From Tenodera sinensis (lineage: Eukaryota > Arthropoda > Insecta > Mantodea > Mantidae), in contig CM060969.1 in the NCBI GenBank assembly GCA_030765045.1, positions 53,574,716 to 53,638,715 of the forward strand: a stretch of 64,000 bases of DNA, written 5' to 3'. Position numbers and translations under genes: made by a program. Shown piece by piece: positions 10,745 through 21,812 of this stretch (its first letter is position 1; the number at the start of each line of letters is the position of its first letter). The notes under the pieces are model-generated. The model made no database searches. It saw only the letters and a program-made list of their open reading frames with translations, and had not been told where the DNA came from.

Positions 10745-12245
10745 TCCATCTAGGAATTTCATAAACATTTTGATACTATTTTGAGTCCTCTGATAGATCT
10801 TTTTAAACACTTTTAGCATATTCTTGATGCTTTTACAACATATTTAACAACTTTTCAGACAATTTTCAGAGTTATTCAGTAATTTTCATACATTTTTAAG
10901 ACGTTCCACCCCATTTTGCTACAATTTTGCACCCTCTGTTAGATCTTTTAGACGCTTTTAGTATATTCAGAACGCTTTTAACAACATATTTAACAACTTT
11001 TCAGACAATTTTCAGAGTTATTCAGTCATTTTCATACATTTTTAACACGTTTCAACCCATTTTAATACTATTTTGAGTCCTCTGTTAGATCTTTTAGACG
11101 CTTTTAGTATATTCATGCTGCTTTTACAACATATTTAACAACTTTTCAGACAATTTTCAGAGTTATTCAGTAATTTTCATACATTTTTAAGACGTTTCAC
11201 CCCATTTTGCTACAATTTTGCACCCTCTGTTAGATCTTTTTAAGCACTTTTAGTATATTCATGCTGCTTTTACAACATATTTAAGAACCTTTCAGACAAT
11301 TTTCAGAGTTATTCAGTAATTTTCATACATTTTTAAGACGTTCCACCCCATTTTGCTACAATTTTGCACCCTCTGTTAGATCTTTTAGACGCTTTTAGTA
11401 TATTCATGCTGCTTTTACAACATATTTAACAACTTTTCAGACAATTTTCAGAGTTATTCAGTCATTTTCATACATTTTTAAGACGTTTCAACCCATTTTA
11501 ATACTATTTTGAGTCCTCTGTTAGATCTTTTAGACGCTTTTAGTATATTCATGCTGCTTTTACAACATATTTAACAACTTTTCAGACAATTTTCAGAGTT
11601 ATTCAGTAATTTTCATACATTTTTAAGACGTTTCACCCCATTTTGCTACAATTTTGCACCCTCTGTTAGATCTTTTTAAGCACTTTTAGTATATTCATGC
11701 TGCTTTTACAACATATTTAAGAACCTTTCAGACAATTTTCAGAGTTATTCAGCCATTTTCATACATTTTTAAGACGTTTCACCCCATTTTTGCTACAATT
11801 TTACACCCTCTGATAGATCTTTTAGACGCTTTTAGTATATTCAGGGCGCTTTTACAACATATTTAAGAATTTTTCAGAGTTAATCAGTGATTTTCATACA
11901 TTTTTTAAGACGTTTCAACCCATTTTGCTAGAATTTTGCACCCTCTGTTAGATCGTTTAGACGCTTTAAGTATATTCATGCTGCTTTTTTACAACATATT
12001 TAACAACTTTTCAGACAATTTTCAGAGTTATTCAGTCATTTTCATACATTTTTAAGACATTTCACCCCATTTTACTGCTATTTGCACCCTCTGTTAGATC
12101 TTTTAGACGCTTTTAGTATATTCAGGGCGCTTTTACAACATATTTAACAACTTTTCAGACAATTTTCAGAGTTATTCAATCATTTTCATACATTTTTAGG
12201 ACATTTCACCCCATTTTACTGCTATTTGCACCCTCCTTTATAGAA
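10745..12245. repeat. Tandem repeat, about ten units of ~145 bp, left arm
   Basis: The motif cagagttattcag or a close variant recurs at 10867, 11013, 11158, 11304, 11449, 11594, 11740, 11875, 12023 and 12167. Spacing is mostly 144-148 bp, with one 135-bp unit. Each unit also contains atttttaagacgtttcaccc, ttagatcttttagacgc and gcttttacaacatattta blocks. The array is AT-rich, non-coding and mirrored in the right arm at 26570-28070. It lies between the tip and the polB stop codon. Confidence 0.93.
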
Positions 12246-12929
12246 CTTTTAAACTTCCAGTAGAAGATGTCCTAACCATTGATGTTGAAGTTCTTATTAC
12301 TGCTATTTTTGCCCTCTGTCACAGAATTTTATACAACTGTATGACTCTTTTGCTTGGTTCTGTATGTTCTGGGGGTAACATCTCGAACACACCGAGTAGT
12401 TTTTCTAAGTCTAACCCCACCTATTATGATCTAACCTGCTTTTAAAATGTTCTTTACAAATTTATTCAACATTGTTTTTTCTAGCCCTTTATAGAGCTTT
12501 AAAATATTACTAAAAGATGTTCTATCCGCTGATGTTGAAGTACTTATAGCTCAGTATTTTTAAGATATATTCAGCAATATCTTTGATAGTATTTTAACAC
12601 AATCTTCTGTTTATATAAACTTAATCAGGGTATACTTACTTTAAGGTAGTAGGATAGACGCCTCTCCTCTTTTATCTGGGCTGGAGACCAGCACTAGAGT
12701 TAAAGTCTAGTGGCAGAGTTAACGCCTCCCTTTATAATTTCTATTTTTCTTCTTTCTTCGACAAGCATCGAGGGAAGCACGGAGAAGCCACGTGAGTAAT
12801 TTTTTTATTTTTTCTTCTTTCTTCGTCAGACATCATCGGAGGCGTGGAGGAGTCAGTTGATTAAATTTTCATGTTCTACAGGAGACGTAATGGAGAAAAT
12901 ACTTATCTTGAGATCTAAGTTGCATTCTC

Positions 12930-15900
12930 TTACGTATGGGTTGCAACGTTGTAATGCCCGTACGCATACGTTGATATTCCATCATCTGCAATTACTCTCT
13001 TGTCATCATGAGGCGACAGAGCTATTTTATTAGATTCAACTGTAGAAACATTATGAAGTTGGGATAGGATTAAGTTCATAGGCGTTCTTACGATTTTCAA
13101 AGTTGTAAGGCACTCCATATAGCTGTTGAAGCTGATGTATTGCCTAATGGCACTATGTTTTATGCCTTTGATCTTTTTTATCACAGAGCCATCAATATCG
13201 AGAGCATACATTTTAGGTCTAAGACCAACGAAACGGCGAATGATTTTACCACTTGCTTCATCTTTAAACTTTCCCAACACTTTCTTGTTTTTTGTAGAAT
13301 AGCATATATGGTTAACAGGGTAATCCGCTGTATCCAGATGTTCAAGCATGTGTAATTTATCCTGGTATATATCAGCTGTAGTCACTCGATGGATGAAGGA
13401 ATCTGTATCCGTATACAGCAATTTAAGATTCTCAACTCCATAATATGGAAGTAACACATCGTATTGATACGAATACATTAGCGTCTTGGAAATGTCTAGG
13501 ACACTCATGCCAATGTATATAGGCTTGTTGAACACTATTTTACGAGTAGCCATATGAACAGCTGCAAGATTAGGACCGTATATAGTTCGATCGATAAATG
13601 TAGGCTTAGCTATTAGTTTTTCTAATGTTTTGCTGTTTGCTACAAGACGTATATCCATACGATTACGAATATTTTCCATTGTTTTTCCGAACATCGCATT
13701 ATTGAATAGTTTATAAAGGCCCTTCTCAAAATCATTTCTAGCTTGTTGTCGCAGACGGTTATTAAACTCGACGTAAGGTTTTAGCCAACACGACTGATGA
13801 AACTGAAGTGCTCGATGAATCTTTGTTAATAGTAGACCGTGACTAAGAGCTTGTTTCAAGGACATGTAATGTACCACATACTTCTTTCGGGATCCAAGAT
13901 GGGCAATTAGTTTCTTTGAAGAGGATTCCCCCGGTTTCATACTCTCAGGCAGGAAGGGCAAATCATTATGAAGATCGTGGAGCTCGACAGGATATTCGAC
14001 ATCGACTTCTAAGATGTATCCAAGGGGGTCATCTTCCTTCAATAATTCCAGGCCTATGTCTTCAGGAGAAACCCATTTAAACCCTCCATAAGGAAGGGCC
14101 TTACACATTCCCCATCCATATTGGTTGTTTGCATCTTCGTATGTAATAAACTGGGAAGGTTTACGAGAGTCATACTGTTCCATATATATGTTGTTAGCCT
14201 CCGCATACCGGTGAGAAACCTGACATAACCCTCCTCTTATGCCAGATTCAACCATGAGTAGCTGATCATAATCAAGAAACAATTCCAACTCGATTCCAGT
14301 ATACAGCAGCATAGCATCCCATGTAAGTCCTGGAGAAGTAAAATAATGTCCAGGATCCACTTTATGAGTTTTCAGGGTTTGGTCTCTAAATGTCTCAAAG
14401 ACATCCGCTAGGAGAAGAACATCCGAAATTAAGTACAAATCACTGTACTCGCCAAGGTTTCGGACGTTAAAGTGCTTCCACACGCTCAGAGCATGATCAT
14501 AGTCCTCACTACTGATTTCTTCACTGTTTAACCTGTTGTAGAAGACATCCCTAGAAGGCAAACATGTATCGTTCAGGACATCCCACGATGTTACGTAATC
14601 ATAGGGAAATACCCCCTTACGAGTCATCAAGCCAATATTCTCTGCTCCAAAGTACTTCGCTGTTTCAGGATGCGTTTCAAGGTTCTTTGCAAGCTTCTCC
14701 AAGCTCGTACTGAGGAAGCGGAAAGTATCCACAAATCTAAGTTTAATATCCCCAACATACTTGGAGAATGATATATAACTTTCCTCTGAATTTGGTATCA
14801 CCTCCACTCTTTCGCTTGTGCAACCTAACTCCTTAACAATGAAATGAGAGTCATACCCACTAAGGTTATGCATGAAGACAGGTATATAATTAGGTATTTT
14901 ACAAGCCAGGTTACATTTATTATGTAAAGATGCTCTATACATCCCGGAAACATGATCGTGATCGCGAACCTTCCAATTATCTTCTGTAAATTCATGTTCA
15001 CACAGGTAGCATATTGTAGAAGCATCAAATGATTCTTGTTCTTCAGCTGTAAGACTAAGAGGTTTAGCAGATTTGTATAAGTCACTAATTTTATTTGCCA
15101 GATCCATCAGGCATTCCATAAACTTCTGTGCAGCGTCAGGCCCTCGGTAAACATACGGCACAGTAGGAAGAGTTGTTTCTAGTTGTTCAACACTGGATGA
15201 TGGCTTCACATAAACACAAAAGCTCATAGGAGAATGACTTTGATAGGGAGTTGTGTAGGAGGTTTCAGGGTTAGAGGAGCAGGTATGGAGGGGGGTGAGA
15301 ATGCATTCAAAATCGGCGTAGATAACATAGGGCAGTTTCAACATCCTCTCAACATTCTTGAACTTAACGATAGAGTTATCCATTGTAGGCATAACGCACC
15401 TAGCAATGCCGTATTGTCTACATATTTCGCTGTGCTCTTGCAATTTTTCCATTCCACATCGTCCATGTTGGTCATCAAAATGACTGAAACATCTTTTACA
15501 TACATAAATTCGTTCTTTATGTTTTGTTTTCTGCCCCCGAATAAGCTTCTCAAAATCCTTTATATACACATAATGATGTTTGTCAGCTGAATCACTCAAC
15601 AGAAGAAGGTCGCGGTGATCAGATAATTCTTCATCAACAACCTTTATGGGAAACACTTCACATTTATCATCAACTCCAAACACATTTATGGACATATTAT
15701 TGAGTTTTTCAAATTTAGCGATTTCACCCAAGCTCGTAGGAAATGAGACGCATGAGAAATCGTATTTTTCTTGGTGATCCTTATACTTGCTAACACGATG
15801 AGCATTCTTTTGAATGAATTTTGCAAGAACCGCATATATAAAGCATTTCTCGTCACTATAATTTTGAGGGTTTATACAGGCTTTTCTCGCTTCCACAGAT

Positions 15901-16586
15901 GCAGGTAGAGGAATATAGCTGCTCCCTCGAAGAAGATTATACTTGTTAATACGCAGTCGAACACCATCAACAGCCAGTAGAGCCCAATTACTACCTTTCA
16001 GTTTACTTTCCTCCATTTCAACATGAAGCTTCTCGAATTTTTTTTCCAAGATGGTGTTCATATCAGTTTCTAAAAACACAGGTTGGTTACGTGTTTTAAA
16101 TGTTCTGTCACATGTCTCTCCATGAACATTCACAAATTGACAGTCGACCATGATGTTAATTTTCACACTTTTATGTATCGACAGTTCTTTCTTTATAGCT
16201 TGAATTATACGATGTTTTGACTCCTGTAGGTAAGTTTTCATATCCTTGAAGGTGTCACAACGTATATAATATGATTTGAGTCGTCCTTCAAATGATGTTT
16301 CATACTCGATCATATCACACTCATCAGTCATTGTCAATAGATGATGCTTGCTAGGTTCAAACTTGATTTTCTTGCGAGATACAGTTTTTTCACATCTTTC
16401 TTCATGTACGTCTCTTCTATGCTCAGTATTGCAAACATCACCACAATGTTTACACCTGTATACTCGACCGCATACCAACTCATGTCTCTTCTTATCATAG
16501 TTGCGTAGAAAACGCTTATCACATTTGCTACAGCTATAGTCTGGCATGGCATTCAGAACCGATTCCATCACTCCACCATTCCACAT
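12930..16586 (-). CDS. Protein-primed-type DNA polymerase B (pPolB) of Polinton, left copy
   Basis: An intact 1218-codon frame. N-terminal cysteine/histidine fingers lie at C19/C22/H35/C39 and C45/C48/H61/C65, and a third at C363/C366/H385/C389. The 3'-5' exonuclease motifs are YADFEC (D425, E427), HNLSGYD (573-579) and YLISD (718-722). A zinc/HNH module like recombination endonuclease VII (C526, C529, DHDH 542-545, H555, C558) sits between Exo I and Exo II. Polymerase motif A is DANNQYG (818-824), motif B KLFNNAMFGKTMEN (959-972) and motif C YTDTDS (1058-1063). Such enzymes replicate linear genomes by protein priming. This copy differs from the right one at four residues: P419, S511, G845 and G956. 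G956 replaces an Asp usual just before motif B and may weaken activity. The start codon was chosen because it is the first ATG before the first zinc finger and lies within both arms. Confidence 0.93.
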   Translation of the reverse strand: MWNGGVMESVLNAMPDYSCSKCDKRFLRNYDKKRHELVCGRVYRCKHCGDVCNTEHRRDVHEERCEKTVSRKKIKFEPSKHHLLTMTDECDMIEYETSFEGRLKSYYIRCDTFKDMKTYLQESKHRIIQAIKKELSIHKSVKINIMVDCQFVNVHGETCDRTFKTRNQPVFLETDMNTILEKKFEKLHVEMEESKLKGSNWALLAVDGVRLRINKYNLLRGSSYIPLPASVEARKACINPQNYSDEKCFIYAVLAKFIQKNAHRVSKYKDHQEKYDFSCVSFPTSLGEIAKFEKLNNMSINVFGVDDKCEVFPIKVVDEELSDHRDLLLLSDSADKHHYVYIKDFEKLIRGQKTKHKERIYVCKRCFSHFDDQHGRCGMEKLQEHSEICRQYGIARCVMPTMDNSIVKFKNVERMLKLPYVIYADFECILTPLHTCSSNPETSYTTPYQSHSPMSFCVYVKPSSSVEQLETTLPTVPYVYRGPDAAQKFMECLMDLANKISDLYKSAKPLSLTAEEQESFDASTICYLCEHEFTEDNWKVRDHDHVSGMYRASLHNKCNLACKIPNYIPVFMHNLSGYDSHFIVKELGCTSERVEVIPNSEESYISFSKYVGDIKLRFVDTFRFLSTSLEKLAKNLETHPETAKYFGAENIGLMTRKGVFPYDYVTSWDVLNDTCLPSRDVFYNRLNSEEISSEDYDHALSVWKHFNVRNLGEYSDLYLISDVLLLADVFETFRDQTLKTHKVDPGHYFTSPGLTWDAMLLYTGIELELFLDYDQLLMVESGIRGGLCQVSHRYAEANNIYMEQYDSRKPSQFITYEDANNQYGWGMCKALPYGGFKWVSPEDIGLELLKEDDPLGYILEVDVEYPVELHDLHNDLPFLPESMKPGESSSKKLIAHLGSRKKYVVHYMSLKQALSHGLLLTKIHRALQFHQSCWLKPYVEFNNRLRQQARNDFEKGLYKLFNNAMFGKTMENIRNRMDIRLVANSKTLEKLIAKPTFIDRTIYGPNLAAVHMATRKIVFNKPIYIGMSVLDISKTLMYSYQYDVLLPYYGVENLKLLYTDTDSFIHRVTTADIYQDKLHMLEHLDTADYPVNHICYSTKNKKVLGKFKDEASGKIIRRFVGLRPKMYALDIDGSVIKKIKGIKHSAIRQYISFNSYMECLTTLKIVRTPMNLILSQLHNVSTVESNKIALSPHDDKRVIADDGISTYAYGHYNVATHT

Positions 16587-17002
16587 CTTTATAATATGTA
16601 GTGCAACACTTGTAAATTATATAAGTCAATAAATGCTTATAGCACTTTCCACTAACTCGCCTTGATAACTTATCAAAGCTATTGAACGGTAATCTCGCTA
16701 AGAGAAGCTGATCTGCTCGACTCGAAGGTTAATTACTGAATAACTATGTAAGCTCAAGCAAACCCTACTTATTCCACTAGCACGTACCTTATAAATTACT
16801 ACGCGATTCAAGATTAAGTTTGTATTTTTAAAATATATATCATTAAACTACGTGAGTCAAGGATCAACTTGTTTCATTTTTATTTGCCAGTTCAACGTTA
16901 ACATGCATTTCCGCTCATTTTTAAAGTTTAAGCAAGGTAAATTATATTTCAACCACTGTATTTATAGAAATAAATGTTTATAATTTTAATACTTTCATGC
17001 CG

Positions 17003-17003
<1 letters not shown>

Positions 17004-17049
<46 letters not shown>

Positions 17050-17076
17050 ACACACGCGCGCGCGCGCGCGCGCGCA
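17004..17076. repeat. CA/CG dinucleotide microsatellite, left arm
   Basis: A (CA)n tract grades into (CG)n. Its right-arm counterpart (21734-21811) is a few bases longer, which accounts for the shift in the palindrome pairing sum from 38815 to 38809. Confidence 0.9.
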
Positions 17077-17725
17077 AAATTAAGACGTGAAACGGCGGTT
17101 ATGTATCTTTAAGCAACATTTCTTTTATCGATATCGGATGACAGTAATGGAGCCATCTAAACAATATTTAAACGCTTAAAAAAGACAAATTTCTGCTATA
17201 TTTCATCAAACCTTCCTATTTTTATGACTTTTTCTCGTCTTTTACGCACTTTGAAACGAATCCAACAGAAAAATTAAGACGCGAAACGGAGGTTATGTAT
17301 CTTTACGTAACATTACTTTTATCAATATCAGATGACTCACGATAATTCAAGATCACGATTGCAGCGCCTCATAGCGGCTTCAATCAGTACTAAAACGCAC
17401 ATTCGACAGATTTTATACTCTTTATGACGGTAAATTATATATTAGCCCTCAAATTATCATTGTTTTTATGGTTTTCCACCGTTTTTACGTACTTTGCGAC
17501 GAATCCGACAGAAACATTAAGACGCGAAACGGCGGTTATGTATCTTTAAGTAACATTTCTTTTGTCGATATCGGATGACAGTAATGGAACCATCTAAACA
17601 TTATTTAAACGCTTAAAGAAACAAATACCCCGTATTTTTATAATTCTTTCTCCATTTTTTATTCACTTTAAGACGAATCAAGCGTCAAATTAAAACATGA
17701 AAAGATGATTATGTTTCTAAGTACC
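17076..17725. repeat. Diverged tandem repeats of ~175-240 bp, left arm
   Basis: The block attaagacg.gaaacgg.ggtt followed by atgtatcttta recurs near 17079, 17275 and 17516, with a weaker version near 17693. The first and third units also share tatcggatgacagtaatgga and ccatctaaaca. It is mirrored at about 21085-21733. The units lie upstream (5') of polB, so they could hold promoter or replication sequences; this is inference. Confidence 0.8.
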
Positions 17726-18062
17726 ATCATTTCAACAACAAAGACATTAATTTTAACTATCACCACGAAATAAACCTATTTGCACGCGTCTTAACACGCT
17801 AACATACTATATGTTACAATCTCTCAACTGAACCTCTCTAAAAACGTGTCCCAACAGGTAAAATCGTCACCATGTCATTAACGGAAAAACCCTAGCCTCA
17901 CACAAAGGTCTCGATTTATAACATTAGAGGTGAAACTAGCCTCAAACACAGGCGTCGACATTATAACCAAGCTGGTAAACCGTAAGAGCACACTCGAGAA
18001 TGCTTTTAGACATCTAAGGACATATTTTCTCCATATTTTTACAGATACTTATAAATCACAGT

Positions 18063-18263
18063 ACTTCTTCTTCTTCTTCTTCTTCTTGTTCTTCATATAT
18101 TCTCATTCTCCTTCATGCTAACAGGGAATATACGCGAACTGAAGGTTATTAGCTGAAATATAAAATAAAATCTCTTCTTCTTGTTCTGGTTCTTCTTCTT
18201 CTTCTTCTTCTTGTTCTGGTTCTTCTTCTTCTGCTTCTTCTTCTTCTTCTTATTATTATTATA
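18063..18263. repeat. Interrupted CTT microsatellite, left arm
   Basis: Two (CTT)n tracts with gttctggttctt interruptions, separated by about 100 bp. Mirrored at 20546-20746. Confidence 0.88.
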
Positions 18264-18509
18264 TTCTCATTCTCCTTCGTGCTATCAAGAAATATACGCG
18301 TAATTTTGACGTTATTACCTTAAATATTAAATAAAATAACAGCATTCTCCGTCAATTATATCTAAACCGACTTTTTCCGTGTTATGCAAGATTTAAGCTT
18401 CTAGAATCAACACAAGCAATGTTTCTCTCAATAACAGCATTTTTTTATAATTGATTTTGTAAGTAATAACACCAATTTAAACTTTATTACAGATCTCTAA
18501 GACCCTAGT

Positions 18510-19170
18510 TTGCAAAGTATTTAAATGAACCCTTAGAGATTCGAACTAGACCCCACAGTACAAAAGCTACCATTTTTATCAATAATTCAAGAGCAGATAT
18601 TTAACTGAAGTGTTTAACTTTTTATTTCATCACGCTAACTTTTTTGATTCGCGAATAAATCGACTTTGAAGTAATTGCCCCGTCCCGGTAATCAAACTAT
18701 GAGTCATAGGGATAAAATTGTCTAGTATATCATTTTATATGCCAAGTTAGCCTAATTTGTCTTTGCATTACTATTCCAAGTGTAAAAATAGCGATATAGA
18801 GCAAATTTCAATAATTCTCCACAAGATAGGGATCGAACCTACGATACGTTAACTCTAGCATGTTATAAAATAATCGTCCTTAACAAGTATTATCATATAA
18901 AGTTTATTTCAGTCTTCCAACACAAGCGGTTCTCGAAATAATTAAATTTACCAAATCAGGATTGGAACCCAAGACTCCAGGATACCGAGCATACCACAGA
19001 GGAAAGCTTATAACAATACCAATTTAATAAAATTTATTCGAAGATTTTATCACTAATAGTTTAGGAGTTATTCCAATAATAATTCATAATTTGCACGGGG
19101 ATCGAACGCTAGACCACCGAGAATCTTCAAAATTAGACCAAGGATGCGTCGTTTTATTACAAGATAACTA
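18510..19170 (-). repeat. Array of degenerate tRNA-like (B-box) motifs, left arm
   Basis: Mirror image of the right-arm array at 19640-20300. Reverse-complement B-boxes such as gggatcgaacctac (18831) and cggggatcgaacgct (19096) are visible. Details are given under the right-arm entry. Confidence 0.55.
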
Positions 19171-19233
19171 CCGTTTACCCCATATCGATATCTCATTTAG
19201 TTTAGGAGAAATCAAGCATAATAGAGTAGGGTA

Positions 19234-19576
19234 TAAATGGGGTTTTCAAATCACTCAAAGGGATGCCGCTAATTGGTTAATTGGTTAACAATGGGCGCTA
19301 ATTGGATTACACGTGTTTTCACACTCCATTGTCTTTGTCGGTGAAAAGCCGACAATGGGTCGACCCTCATCATCTGTCAGATTACCATCGATAAGGGTTG
19401 ACAAAGGTTGACACGTTAATTACCAATTACCGTCATTGTCATCCAATTAGTGGCGGCTCCTTTGAGTGGCTTTAAAATGTTGTGTTACTGTGACGTCACA
19501 CCCAGGACAAGATTTTAAAACCACTCAAAGGGATGCCGCTAATTGTTTACTTTAAGTGATTTTAAAACGTTATATC
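19234..19576. other. Non-palindromic central spacer of the Polinton with repeated ~34-bp motif
   Basis: Arm identity stops at 19233 and 19577. Inside, a motif with consensus ttttaaaaccactcaaaggg then atgccgctaattgg occurs at 19243-19276 (+), 19443-19477 (-) and 19513-19545 (+), with a partial inverted copy near 19550-19570. The first and third copies share an identical 24-base core. A hairpin is possible at 19326-19358: outer ccatt/aatgg and inner gtcgg/ccgac. A tgacgtca palindrome occurs near 19491. There is no reading frame of note. It may be the loop left when the palindrome formed, an iteron-like control region, or a small insertion. Confidence 0.75.
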
Positions 19577-19639
19577 TACCCTACTCTATTATGCTTGATT
19601 TCTCCTAAACTAAATGAGATATCGATATGGGGTAAACGG

Positions 19640-20300
19640 TAGTTATCTTGTAATAAAACGACGCATCCTTGGTCTAATTTTGAAGATTGTCGGTGGTCTA
19701 GCGTTCGATCCCCGTGCAAATTATGAATTATTATTGGAATAACTCGTAAACTATTAGTGATAAAATCTTCGAATAAATTTTATTAAATTGGTATTGTTAT
19801 AAGCTTTCCTCTGTGGTATGCTCGGGATCCTGGAGTCTTGGGTTCCAATCCTGATTTGGTAAATTTAATTATTTCGAGAACCGCTTGTGTTGGAAGACTG
19901 AAATAAACTTTATATGATAATACTTGTTAAGGACGATTATTTTATAACATGCTAGAGTTAACGTATCGTAGGTTCGATCCCTATCTTGTGGAGAATTATT
20001 GAAATTTGCTCTATATCGCTATTTTTACACTTGGAATAGTAATGCAAAGACAAATTAGGCTAACTTGGCATATAAAATGATATACTAGACAATTTTATCC
20101 CTATGACTCATAGTTCGATTACCGGGACGGGGCAATTACTTCAAAGTCGATTTATTCGCGAATCAAAAAAGTTAGCGTGATGAAATAAAAAGTTAAACAC
20201 TTCAGTTAAATATCTGCTCTTGAATTATTGATAAAAATGGTAGCTTTTGTACTGTGGGGTCTAGTTCGAATCTCTAAGGGTTCATTTAAATACTTTGCAA
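19640..20300 (+). repeat. Array of degenerate tRNA-like (B-box) motifs, right arm
   Basis: Five B-box-like sequences (GTTCGANNCC type) occur in one orientation at 19703, 19841, 19971, 20112 and 20263, spaced 130-151 bp. The unit at 19971 keeps a 5-bp T-stem (gtagg/cctat with one wobble) around a 7-base ttcgatc loop. The unit at 19841 keeps one with wobbles. The other three have mismatched stems. I could not assemble a full cloverleaf with a 7-bp acceptor stem for any unit, so these are not called tRNA genes. Decayed tRNA genes or SINE heads, or RNA polymerase III promoter elements, are possible. Confidence 0.55.
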
Positions 20301-20545
20301 ACTAGGGTCTTAGAGATCTGTAATAAAGTTTAAATTGGTGTTATTACTTACAAAATCAATTATAAAAAATGCTGTTATTGAGAGAAACATTGCTTGTGTT
20401 GATTCTAGAAGCTTAAATCTTGCATAACATGGAAAAAGTCGGTTTAGATATAATTGACGGAGAATGCTGTTATTTTATTTAATATTTAAGGTAATAACGT
20501 CAAAATTACGCGTATATTTCTTGATAGCACGAAGGAGAATGAGAA

Positions 20546-20746
20546 TATAATAATAATAAGAAGAAGAAGAAGCAGAAGAAGAAGAACCAGAACAAGAAGA
20601 AGAAGAAGAAGAAGAAGAACCAGAACAAGAAGAAGAGATTTTATTTTATATTTCAGCTAATAACCTTCAGTTCGCGTATATTCCCTGTTAGCATGAAGGA
20701 GAATGAGAATATATGAAGAACAAGAAGAAGAAGAAGAAGAAGAAGT
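20546..20746. repeat. Interrupted GAA microsatellite, right arm
   Basis: Reverse-complement counterpart of 18063-18263, with the same interruption pattern. Confidence 0.88.
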
Positions 20747-21084
20747 ACTGTGATTTATAAGTATATGTAAAAATATGGAGAAAATATGTCCTTAGATGTC
20801 TAAAAGCATTCTCGAGTGTGCTCTTACGGTTTACCAGCTTGGTTATAATGTCGACGCCTGTGTTTGAGGCTAGTTTCACCTCTAATGTTATAAATCGAGA
20901 CCTTTGTGTGAGGCTAGGGTTTTTCCGTTAATGACATGGTGACGATTTTACCTGTTGGGACACGTTTTTAGAGAGGTTCAGTTGAGAGATTGTAACATAT
21001 AGTATGTTAGCGTGTTAAGACGCGTGCAAATAGGTTTATTTCGTGGTGATAGTTAAAATTAATGTCTTTGTTGTTGAAATGATG

Positions 21085-21733
21085 GTACTTAGAAACATAA
21101 TCATCTTTTCATGTTTTAATTTGACGCTTGATTCGTCTTAAAGTGAATAAAAAATGGAGAAAGAATTATAAAAATACGGGGTATTTGTTTCTTTAAGCGT
21201 TTAAATAATGTTTAGATGGTTCCATTACTGTCATCCGATATCGATAAAAGAAATGTTACTTAAAGATACATAACCGCCGTTTCGCGTCTTAATGTTTCTG
21301 TCGGATTCGTCGCAAAGTACGTAAAAACGGTGGAAAACCATAAAAACAATGATAATTTGAGGGCTAATATATAATTTACCGTCATAAAGAGTATAAAATC
21401 TGTCGAATGTGCGTTTTAGTACTGATTGAAGCCGCTATGAGGCGCTGCAATCGTGATCTTGAATTATCGTGAGTCATCTGATATTGATAAAAGTAATGTT
21501 ACGTAAAGATACATAACCTCCGTTTCGCGTCTTAATTTTTCTGTTGGATTCGTTTCAAAGTGCGTAAAAGACGAGAAAAAGTCATAAAAATAGGAAGGTT
21601 TGATGAAATATAGCAGAAATTTGTCTTTTTTAAGCGTTTAAATATTGTTTAGATGGCTCCATTACTGTCATCCGATATCGATAAAAGAAATGTTGCTTAA
21701 AGATACATAACCGCCGTTTCACGTCTTAATTTT
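21085..21733. repeat. Diverged tandem repeats of ~175-240 bp, right arm
   Basis: Mirror of 17076-17725. The conserved block reads ccgtttcgcgtcttaat, with gatacataacc beside it. Confidence 0.8.
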
Positions 21734-21751
21734 GCGCGCGCGCGCGTGTGT

Positions 21752-21811
<60 letters not shown>
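21734..21811. repeat. CG/TG dinucleotide microsatellite, right arm
   Basis: Mirror of 17004-17076, about 6 bp longer. Confidence 0.9.

Positions 21812-21812
<1 letters not shown>

Noticed and set aside
13140..15590. Short frames opposite or within polB, duplicated in both arms
   Set aside because: They are shadows of the polymerase frame and are mirrored only because the arms are.
19640..20300. Functional tRNA genes in the Polinton arms
   Set aside because: B-boxes and two T-arms are present, but I could not pair acceptor, D and anticodon stems for any unit.
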